Positions 10,411 to 22,400 of a DNA stretch of 64,000 nt are shown here, piece after piece. Position numbers and translations under genes: made by a program. Below the pieces are notes generated by a model. That model searched no databases. It had not been told where the DNA came from and saw only the letters and a program-made list of their open reading frames with translations. Position 1 is the stretch's first letter, and every line of letters begins with the position of its first letter. This DNA is from Haliotis asinina. Taxonomy: Eukaryota; Mollusca; Gastropoda; Lepetellida; Haliotidae. The stretch covers positions 12,575,001 through 12,639,000 of the forward strand of contig NC_090287.1 of assembly GCF_037392515.1 (NCBI RefSeq), read 5' to 3'.

Positions 10411-13400
10411 CACGAGGATGGACATGGCACGAGGTGATGATGGCTTACAGGCTGAGCTGTGAGAAACACAACACTAAGCCCCTCAGTAGGATAATACAAC
10501 AAATTCAGGTAATGCCACACACTTTGGGGATCAACTACAATTCCATGTGTTACAGGATTATAATCAAAAGTCTTATACATACATATGTAATTCCGGATTA
10601 TTCTACTGTGGAGTATTGCTAAAAGCAGTGAAAAACTAAATTCACTCCGTTACTCTGATTATTTGAACATCATCCTAACATACAGAGATGTGTCATGAGA
10701 AGATTCATGAGGTGCTTAAGATGTCATCAGTCAAGGTCAATTTTTTTTCATCAAAGAAAGTCTTACTTGACCCATGTACATGTGAAATTGTTTCTCTTTG
10801 TCCCTCTATCCAACACAGGGTGGTGGGGATAGCCTCGTGACCAAAGCAGTCGCTCGTCACACTGAAGACCTGGGTTTTCTCAGTTTTGCTATTTTTAGCA
10901 TCAGTGGGATGTCCTGCATAATGTGTGGGAAATTTGTTATTGCATAATAAGGGGGAATTCCAGAGTTTTATTTCATTTGTTACCTTTGGTCTTCAAGCCT
11001 ATGTCTATTGCTTGATAATAACCTCTAACGGAACCCAGGGATGGCGGTTGTTCCACAGACCAGTGGAAATCTGCGGATTTACATGCTTGGGATTTGTCTA
11101 AATCTGAGGAGATAAGATTTAGAGGGACAATATTTATCAGCATCAAGTACCTACATCAGTGTCTCTTCTGCTATCAAATATCAGAATTACGCGTCCCATA
11201 AATTTGATTATAAAATCAGTAAACAAAGCCTTGCTGCCACATTCAAAACTGCTTGCTAAGGTAATATATGACTGCATCACTTCAGTCAACACAGCCAATT
11301 AAGAACCTCCGTTTTAGACATACTTCAGTAAGTGCAAACGGCAGTGCGTATGATGAAAGTTGCTTTTATGAAAAAGTTGGTGAAAAGTTTGACCTGTGAT
11401 CAAGGATCGTCAGTCAGTAATATCGATAAAGAAGTGAGGAATATATTCAGGTGGAAATGGCTTGAAGAAAGTAACTGTCAAAGTAAAAATCAGAAAAAAA
11501 ACTTCAAAGAAATGTCCGACAAATTTGCGAACTTTGTAACACAGGGTTTTCTAATCATTCCACGAATCCACTGATTTAAATGCAAATAAATCGATCCTGG
11601 ACCCTGCCCCCAGACCCCTAGCTGATTTTCCATGGAAATCACTTTCACCTGTTGCCATCCCTGTGAACCTGAAGTTGTTCAATTGTCAGTCTCAGAGTAT
11701 CTGTTCTGACAGCTTCTCTGTATCATCAAGAACATTGATTCTATCCATTTAATACAAGTTGCAGCAATGATATTGATTTATTTACTGCCTAGTCATGTCA
11801 TTTTGAGAATACAGCCTAAACAGTGTAACCATGGTTACGATACAATCACAATACATCTTATTTGCAGGGTCTTGTTGACAATGGAAAGAGACAAGAGTTA
11901 TTCAGTTTAAAAGGTAAGTTTTTCGTTCAATATTTGAAGTGTTTGTGCATTAATATTTCAAAAGTATTTAACATGTCCAGAAAATAACTGAAATGTTTCC
12001 ATTAGATTTTGTGCATGTTTATGAAGGGATACTGAATCTTAACCTTTTTGACAGGGGAGAAGCTGGATCACAAGCATTGTGAGAGCATCGAGGAAATCTT
12101 GCGGCGTATACAGTTCAATGTTATTGATCTCGAGGGCTGCCACCTGGAGGATGAGGTACACTTTCAACCCATTACAGTCTAAATAGGAGGGATCATCCTC
12201 TATAATCCAGGGAAATCTCTCTTTATGACTTCATGTGTCCTGAATGTTTTAGAGAAATGTCTCAGGGCAAAATGAGTTACCACTTAAACAGGAACCCAGT
12301 GAACACAGATCACTGACTGATTGTGAATGACTTTTTATGAAACACAATTCCATTTACTGAGGAAGTGTAATAACAAATATTTTTATTTCATATTCTACTA
12401 ATCAACTTTCTGACTGAACTAATAACAGCTTTCAGACATGTTTATTTTCTGTTTTCCGTTTCTTGCTCATACTGATCAGTTAATTGTCTGGTCCAAACTC
12501 AGTTATTCAGAGGCCACATTCATGTGGCTGGACTATTGCTGATTGGGGAATTGAACTGGAAACAAAGAAAACAAAGTGACAATGCCTTTATCATGGTGGC
12601 CAGTAAGCTATTAAGTGTGGAATAAAATAAAACAACGGTTGAGATTAGGCAGTCAGTGTAGGATGTCAATCAGCAAAGCTTTCATTCCTTGTCACCATCT
12701 GGTCAACCAGCAATGGTTGTCAGAGGTGTTATTCTAACCAAGGCTTGCCTCACAGTTATGAGCTAGTGAGTGTATGTTGTTCACAGCCCTAAAGTCAGAT
12801 TGCCCACTCCAAATGTGTTTCTCCTTACAAGTACAGGGAACCTGTTCTAAGTCGGGTCTCTGTTGGGTATGAGGAATCTTATACATACAGGTAGTTGGAA
12901 TAACAAATGTTTTCTGTTTTCAGAGTGCTGTAGCTCTTTTTGACATGATTGAATTCTATGACTCGGCATGTCAGTTGAACATATCCTTCAACAAGAACAT
13001 AGGACTACGCGGATGGCAGGCTTGTTCTAAGCTTATACGAAGGGTAGGATATTGATCTTTAAGTGGCATGATCTTTGTCAGCATTCTGAATGTCATGTCA
13101 TATGTTTGAATCATAGCATAACACTTTTGTATCAAGGGGATAATAAAGGATGATCGAGAACTGAAACTGGTGTTGTATTTCTGATTCAGGTAGCTTAATT
13201 CTGAAACTCACAATGTTTCATTTTCCTTTTGCTACATACCCTGGTATCAAATGATATTTTCTATGTGAATATTTTCATGTAATTTACAAACAGAAAGCTT
13301 GCTTGGTTTTTAACACTCAAGAAATGTTCAGTGAACACAGTAATTATACTGAAATATTTATATTTATACATAATATCCACTGTTTTAAATTTATCATGAC

Positions 13401-16400
13401 ACTAAAGGGGACATGTTCTTGTCATAGAAGATGATAGAAGTTAAGGAGACCCTGGATTCTAAATCGGTTGAAGCACACCCTCACTCGATGGAATTCCTTA
13501 ACAATGTCTGTTTGTTTCAGACCCCTCATCTTGTTCATCTAGACATGAGGAACTGTGACCTGAATGAACGCTCCATCCCAATCATTGGCCGTGCCCTGAA
13601 GCTGGGCAGTACTCTCACTGTCCTACACTTGGAGAACATCTCCCTGTCTGGCCGAGCTCTCATCATACTTGGTAGGTTGTCAATCATAGTGCCACCACTA
13701 CATGCATTTTCATTACTGCCTTGGAGGTGAATGAAATTGGTGCTTCATCATACTTGGTAGGTTGTCAGTCAAAGTGCCACCACTACATGCATCTACATTA
13801 CTGCCTTGGATGGTGGATGAAATTGGCCCTTCATCATACTTGGTAGGTTGTCAGTCAAAGTGACACCACTACATGCATCTACATTACTGCCTTGGATGGT
13901 GGATGAAATTGGCCCTTCATCATACTTGGTAGGTTGTCAGTCATAGCGCCACCACTACATTCATCTACATTACTGCCTTGGATGGTGGATGATATTGGTC
14001 CTTCATCATACTTGGTAGGTTGTCAGTCAAAGTGCCACCACTACATTCATCTACATTACTGCCTTGGAGGGTGAATGAAATTGGTGCTTCATCATACTTG
14101 GTAGGTTGTCAGTCATAGTGCCACCACTACATTCATCTACATTACTGCCTTGGATGGTGGATGATATTGGCCCTTCATCATACTTGGTAGGTTGTCAGTC
14201 ATAGCGCCACCACTACATTCATCTACATTACTGCCTTGGAGGGTGAATGAAATTGGTCCTTCATCATACTTGGTAGTTTGTCAGTCATAGTGCCACCACT
14301 ACATGCATCTACATTACTGCCTTGGAGGGTGAATGAAATTGGTGCTTCATCATACTTGGTAGTTTGTCAGTCAAAGTGCCACCACTACATTCATCTACAT
14401 TACTGCCTTGGATGGTGGATGATATTGGTCCTTCATCATACTTGGTAGGTTGTCAGTCATAGTGCCACCACTACATTCATCTACATTACTGCCTTGGAGG
14501 GTGAATGAAATTGGCCCTTCATCATACTTGGTAGGTTGTCAGTCATAGTGCCACCACTACATTCATCTACATTACTGCCTTGGATGGTGGATGAAATTGG
14601 CCCTTCATCATACTTGGTAGGTTGTCAATCATAGTGCCACCACTACATTCATCTACATTACTGCCTTGGAGGTGAATGATATTGGTCCTTCATCATACTT
14701 GGTAGGTTGTCAGTCATAGTGCCACCACTACATTCATCTACATTACTGCCTTGGATGGTGAATGAAATTGGTGCTTCATCATACTTGGTAGTTTGTCAGT
14801 CAAAGTGCCACCACTACATTCATCTACATTACTGCCTTGGAGGTGAATGATATTGGTCCTTCATCATACTTGGTAGGTTGTCAGTCATAGTGCCACCACT
14901 ACATTCATCTACATTACTGCCTTGGATGGTGGATGATATTGGTCCTTCATCATACTTGGTAGGTTGTCAGTCAAAGTGCCACCACTACATTCATCTACAT
15001 TACTGCCTTGGATGGTGGATGATATTGGACCTTCATCATGTTCACTGCAATGTTTTGAATCCAAAAAGGGCTTAAGAATTGTTGAAAAACATTTCATACT
15101 ACTCATAAGAAGTTAAAGACCATCCAAATCCTTCGTATTACTATATTTGACATATACTGAACAGAAAAAGAAATGCAAGGTTTGAAAAAATGACATCTAC
15201 TAAAAGTAAGTGTTCAGGTTTATGTCCTCTATTCAAAGACTTGGCAAAAAGCCAGAGTTGCATTTCTTTTGCTGCCCAGTATAGGTAATCTGTCATAAGT
15301 AATAACAGAATCTGATTAACTATGGTAGTATTAAAGAATCTTGTGTTTTTTTAGTTTCCTCAGGTGTATTATGAGTTGAAATATATTGAGATTAATCATT
15401 TCCTCTCTCACCCACTGGAGCTAAAGTTTTATCTGTGTATGTAAGGGTTTGTTCCATATCGTCAGCAGTATAAGCTTCAGGACCAAATTACTCTGCTCTG
15501 AATTAAGAGGAATTTCATGCCCAATGCATTAGCCAAATCCCAGGCTGAATTCAATAACAAACTATTGAATAAACATGTTGAATGTGGATTTGTCATTCAT
15601 TGTATTCATTGACTATTCTTGCACAGTTTGGTCCAGCATAGCACATTTGCACTAACAAATGGTTTGAAGTACACACACAGACACACAGACACACAGACGC
15701 ACACGCTCGCACACGCTCGCACACGCACATACACACATACACACATACACAAATTATGTTCATTATAACAAGAAACATCCTGGATGAGTATTTTGCAGGC
15801 GCCCAAAATAACATGATTTCTGATTCAGTTCCCTTTTTTTAACTTCTGTCAAATGTTCATATGTCTCAGGTTAACAATTGCCCTGTCTTTGGGTGTGTTT
15901 ATGATGACTCATAACTGAAAATACGGTCAGCTGTTACATTATTATGTAATGAGAACCGACCTGGGAGATTTCTCATGCCGACTGTAATAGTTGTGCCTTT
16001 ATTTACAGACTGTTTACACATCACAGTTTAATTATTACAAACAGACATTTCATAGTTTTGCAGGTTGGGATTGATATGGTTGATTTTTTTTATCCAGTAA
16101 ATGAATGATATATTTCTGGTAGGGTTGATGTACAAAGTCTGATTTCATCTGCTTAAGCTTGACAACTAAAACTTACATCTCCTTTGACTCGATTTTGTAA
16201 CGTCTGAATCAAAATGTTGTAGTTGCCGCTCTGAAGATGAATGAGACATTGTTGGAACTGTTTCTGGCTGACAACAAGCTAATGCCGAGTGACGGAATAC
16301 AGCTGGGCAACCTTCTCAAGTACAATCACAAACTAGAACTGCTTGATCTCCGCAACAACCACCTTCAGGTCACTTCATTTCTCACTTCTTAAAACTCGAT

Positions 16401-19400
16401 CATCAATTACATATGCCTTACAGAATAGCTATTTTGAGTGTTATTTACAACAGTCCTGTGAAGTGTAGACCAGATTATGGTTTGTGTAGGTCAGTTATAC
16501 ATGAGACTTGGCCTCCATCATCAGCTACATGAATCTTGTCTCTGTTGCAGGATGTAGGAACCAGTCATCTGTGTGATGGTCTGTATGAACAGAACCTGGA
16601 CACAGGGCTGAAGACACTGGTGCTGTGGAACAACCAGATCACTTATCAAGCAATGGCCTCTGTTGCTAAGGCACTGGTATGTTAAAGCAGGCTCATGTTT
16701 TTAGTTGGTATGAAACCATACTGTTATTAATATTTGCTTGGAAGTTTCAGCTTGAGCTTCCGATTCAGCAGGTCAGTGGGGTAACTTAATTGTTAAAGTA
16801 TCCGCTTATCAAACTAAACTCCCAGGTTTAAATCTCTACATGGGTACAATGTGTTAAGCCCATTTCTAGTGTCCCTTGCAGTGATATTGCTGGAATATTG
16901 CTAAAAGCGGAGTAAAACCATACTATCTGCTGTGATTCAGCACAACAAAGATATTCAGATCTTTAAGATGTCACTTAGCTACAACATTTTACACTGCCTA
17001 CCATTAAAAAAACCAAGCGTAGCACAAAAAAAAGTTGGGTTTTTTCTTTATCGAAAATCTGTCTGATATTTGCAAATTCTTCTAACAGAAATCAGCAGAG
17101 TGTTTGGAAACACTGAACTTGGGGCACAACAATGTCACCAATGAAGGGATGCACATCGTCAAGGATGGGTTGCTGAAGAGCAAAGCTCTGTTGCGACTGG
17201 GACTGCAGGGAACGAAGGTCTCATGTGAAGGTCAGTGTTGGAGGTTTGAAGTGGAGATGGGTGGTGATTGGGTTGGGATGGGTGTGTTTGGTGGTGATCA
17301 TTTGATAGGATACGGAATGACCTATAAGATACTATAGTATTAGTTTACCTTCCCAAGTGCCACTACACTGGTGTCTCAGTGTTCCAGTTGTCATACCGAT
17401 GATATGTGATGAGAAGGCACTGATGTCATCGTCTATACCATTTTGTTTAATGTTATCATTAGTACCATGTCTTGACTTCAGCTGTAATGTTGAATATGTT
17501 CATGTGTACACAAATGTTGTGAAGTTTTGAGTATATTAATTGTTCATTGCCTTCACGATCAACACATACAAATCCAAGCCTAGCATATTTTCTTAGGTGT
17601 ATCTATCTGTCTGTGTGTCTTTCTGAGTGTCTGTCTGTCTGTCTGCTGTTGAGGCATCTTTTTACATTGTTAGGAAATATTATGATGTTGAAATTTGTGC
17701 ATCTATCTCTTTTGTTGTTATATCACCATATTTTTCTCAACAGGAGCGGTAGCCTTAGCTGAGTTTGTGGCAGACAGCCCTCGACTTGTTCGTCTAGACC
17801 TGCGAGAAAATGACATCAAGACAGCTGGACTTATGGCCCTGTCTCTGGCCATGAGAGTGAATGACACGGTTGTCAGACTTGACTTGGATAGAGACACAAA
17901 GAAAGAATCTGTAAGTCCTTGTTCATGTACATTCTGAAATAGTCTTACCAACTGGAATACTTTTAATTTGCTTTGAAGAATAAATGCCATTGTTTCCAGA
18001 TACACTGTACATTAGCATTGTATGTCTGTTTTTGTGGAATGGAAGAGATAATATGGCAATATAGTTTGAGAAAGTCCTAGAAAAATTCTCAGTCTGATAG
18101 AATTTGTAGTAAGGACATAATTACTCATCTTTTTTGTACAGGGGATGAAAGACTACGCAGAGCAGCAGCGCCGCTTACACCAAGAGATTTTGGTGTACTG
18201 CGAGCGTAACCAGAAACAAACTGCGGAGAGGGAAGAACGTCAGAAACAGGAGAAAGTGGAACATGCTCGGCAAGAAGCTGCACGTCAAGAGGTAGTGAAT
18301 GTAGTGAGAGCTGCACAAGAGGCTCTTCAGACAGACATGGATTACATTCCCTCAGCTGAAAAGATCCAGAGACCAAAACTTCTCTTCTCTAACATTCTGG
18401 CCCCTCAGCGGTCTCTGGAATCGCCAGGTGACTTCCATGAGGACAACATTCCAGTCACCTCCCCACCTGCGTCGTCCCAGAACCTTTCTCTGTGTCTCCC
18501 TGCCACAACAACATCACAACAGTTGCTGTCTACTCCACCAGCAGACATGCTGTTGAGTCCTCAGTACATACCCAAACTAATAACAGCCAAGAAGATTTTT
18601 TCTGTGAACAGAGTGACAGAGAGCCTGCCTTCTCCAACCCTGGTTGCTGGTCAACCAAGTGAAGCCAGTTCCTCTCTCAACCTCCTCGCAGCTAGTCAGG
18701 TCCCTGGGGCAGTGCTCTCCCCTGCCATCAGCCCCACCACACTGTGTCAGGATCTCGCCACAGAAACTGTCAAGGAATATATAGAACAGATTGTATCCGA
18801 GGCTGCAGAGAGTGGTACAAGACCTGTGCCAGATGACAAGACAAGTGTAGACTCTGAACAGACTGCAAACACTTCCTCAGGCGATGGACAAAAGGAAGAG
18901 GGTAAGGCTGTCGGGAAGGACAGTGTTTCAGAACAAAACGAAGGTAGTGAAGCAGATAGTAGTGCTACAGAGGACATGCAAAATATTGAAGCTGCCTCCG
19001 CAGATGGAGTGGTTGTGCGTGATGAGGAACCAAGTCAGTGTGATAAATCAAAGGATGAAACTCAACCAGAATGTGCAACTGAAGGACATAGTGCTCTGAC
19101 ACAAATTAACAGTCAGAACACTAAAGAAACATGTGTGAAACCAGATCCTTCCAACCAGACTGAGACTGAGCAGTGGCAAACCGTGGACTCATCTGACTTG
19201 CAACAGTCCGGACAGTCCACTATCACCACAGGGGAGACAGAGAAGCCAGATTTCTACACCAACCTTTCTTTAAATGGACTTGCTCGTGAGCTGGCCAGTG
19301 CCTTGGACACTGTTGATGAACAGACAGATAAGGAAGTAGCTGCCACTACAAGTAAGTAACTCATTATTCACTAGCATGCCAATAATCAGTATTGGAGAAT

Positions 19401-22400
19401 AACAACAAATAGTGTTTCAAGTCCTGCACTAAAATATTAATATTCTCACCTTTATATAGAATTTTCTGTAACATGACCCAGCATGGCCCTAACATTATCG
19501 ATATTATCATTGAATATGATCAGAATTATATCATCATTATCAGTGTTCAAAGTTATGAAGGCTCCTTTCATAATTCTAATGACATTGTGTAATATCAGGG
19601 GTTCAAAAATCCCATGGCCCAACGCCCGGGACAAGTCAGTTTTCATTTCAGGCAGTGGTATCTTCCTTGTCCATTGGCTACTAGATAATCTCTGCCAATG
19701 CTTTCAAACGGCAAATAAACGTGATAAACTTCAATTTAATTTCATATCTGCTCTGTAGCTGTTAAATTTATTTATAATCAAGTAGAGTCCTCCTTCGTTG
19801 CTGTTTATCACTTCTCGATTGATAGTCCTGTAAACATTAACATCAAATTCCATGTTGAGTTATGCTTTCATAATTACATCATCATGATTATTTCATAAAA
19901 ACCAGGGCAAGAGGAAACTTAGCAAGGACAAGTTACTTTCTTAAAGTCCCTTGTCCTGTGGCAAGTGGCTTTTAAAATAACTTTTGAACCCCTGAATATT
20001 AGGGTTGTTCTTCACAATGAACATGCATAAACAAACCTATGAATACCACTTCAACAACCATTCCAAGTCTTGCTAGTACCTGTGCCACACACATTTCAGC
20101 ATGATAATAACTCATAAAGTCAACAATATGTATTGATAGTTATAGGTATACAGGTGTTCTACTGTTTGTACCATAAGTCATAAATGTTTCACAGTATCCT
20201 ATTTTCTTTTTTTTTAGCAATGTATTGATGTCTGGTTGTGTCATGTCTGAGTTCAGTGAAACTCACTAGAACATGTTTTAACAGATTATAACAATGGTAT
20301 TTTGGAATGGCATTGGAAGTGATACATGTAAGAAGAGGGGTCAGGGATGGAAATATCACATTGCCCAACATACTAGTGTATATCTCTTTGTTTCGGTGTC
20401 CATTTGACTTTCCAATGTAAAATATGTTGCTTATTTTAAAAATAAACAAGAAAATCAGTCGGTATAGTGGAAAAATAGTCAGGGCAAGTGAATTCACACA
20501 TGTCACTGTACCGGAGTAGACTAGCTGCTTTAAAGCTATTTCCACCCATAGGGTAGTTGTTAGAATATTTGGACGTCAGCCTCTGTGCTGTGAGGAGCAC
20601 ACTGTTAAGAATGTAAGAATGTTTTCCTCACAAGTAGAAGTCAACTGCTGTATACTTTGTGCCCTTTTATAACAAAACAATGAACACTTCAACAAGTTCA
20701 CTAGACATGATTTTCTTTATTTTTGTTGTGATACTTACATTTAACCAGCTTCCCGTTTTACAAAATGTGACTTTGATCAGTGCTGATTTTCAACATCTTA
20801 CACGGTGCACTAGCTGAGCTGTAGTTGTATGTTTTAATTTCATCAGATGAGTTTAGTACGACTGATGACTTTGAAAAAGAATTAGACGCCATGTTGGCAA
20901 GTGTTGGTCTATATTTACCTTCACAACTGCGTAAGTATTACACATGAGCCTTCCAAGGGATTAAGTCTGAACTGCTTGTTGCATGTTGCTTTCGGATCCT
21001 CATCAACCCTTTCAACACCTTCCTGTACAGACACATGCAACTTTCACTTCTAACTGACATTCTCTTCACTGTCTTCACGAATGGTGTTTTAAAGCTGCAG
21101 GACATTGGGGCCTGTAGCTTAGTGTAACTAACTGTAAGTTTCAGGTGTCTGTCTGACCCACTGAAATTTTGGTGAAAATACACAGGGCCCATAGAATGAA
21201 ATATAAAGACATTTCACATTTAATGTTTCTTATAATTGCAGTTGAAATTATTACAAATGTAAACTTTAGAAACAGCAAACATGTACCGTCACTTATAATA
21301 CAGTCAAATCCCAATGTGTCAAGTGCCAACATTTCAAATATTATGCATAACTTGAAGTACCTGTCGGTCCTGACCATTCCCTGTTACAGTTGTCAGCATT
21401 TGATTTCCACTTACAAAAATTCATCTCATGACTCGAGAAGGAAATTTGGTTTCGTGAAATTCAAACAACAGCTGTCTGGTATACATAAGCTGAAGTCAGT
21501 CAGTGAGAAGTGTATTGGTGTAGCTAATCGATCCAATTAACAAACCAGCGTGGCTCTCACCTTTTCGCCCTTGAGGGGCGAGTTCAAAAGGCAGATTAGT
21601 AATTAGTAAGGAAACGAAACAATTAGCACATGACATTGAGTTAACTCAACTAAATCAGTGATCATCTGATGATTTAGTTTCTGTAAAAGTCAGGAGTAAT
21701 TTCAACATTTTCCTTGCTTGGAAAACATCCACTAATTTGTGGATAAATGTAAGAGTAATTCACAGAAACAAACATTAATGTCAGACTTTTTCCAGAAGTG
21801 ATCTCGTCTTTTTTGTTTCAACAAGATTCAAGATGGCATCATGCAAATCTGTCGATTTCCAGTAAATTTTGTTAATGGATCTTAAGAGGTACATGTAATT
21901 TGTATTTCATTATGCTAGTACTGAACTGTCGTACTAAGGGAGTTGTTCAATTTTCAATCATTTTTTTTCTACCCTCATATACATACCTAAGTCTCAAATA
22001 CATTGACAGGTCAAATTCAGTACTTGGTCACCAGCGATTCAACTCATCAGAATTGGACTGTACTTTAGTCAAAATCTGTGAATATACAGTCAGAGACTTG
22101 CCCTGGCAGGTTGTAGACTTCAGACCATCATCAAGTCTGATGAATTTGTCCAAGGATCAGACGCCATTCATAAACACTGTCTTCATGCAGTAAGTTAGAA
22201 CAATTCAGAATAAACATGGTAAAAGATTTGATTTTAATCAGTTTGCACTGACATTGTTAATATGGTTTATGGATTATATCTAGAGGAGCATTGTCCCTTC
22301 GAGGCAGCAACCTCTTGTGCCACCAGTAACGTCGATGTTCATAGAGACGTCATGCGTATTCATGTTGTCAGGTTTATTTCATATGTTCATGGAACTCAGT

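Noticed and set aside
13661..15039. Regular array resembling a CRISPR locus
   Set aside because: The whole ~86-bp unit is repeated with no unique spacers and no cas genes, and the genome is animal; it is a minisatellite.
15593..15814. Cys/Val-rich reverse-strand ORFs resembling a small secreted peptide
   Set aside because: Produced by the CA-rich microsatellite at 15672-15754.
18125..19099. Antisense and alternate-frame ORFs over the large PPP1R37 exon
   Set aside because: Shadows of the 1210-bp coding exon, which joins in phase to its neighbours.
21169..21540. 123-codon ORF in the last PPP1R37 intron
   Set aside because: No domain or compositional sign of coding, and an antisense ORF overlaps it.
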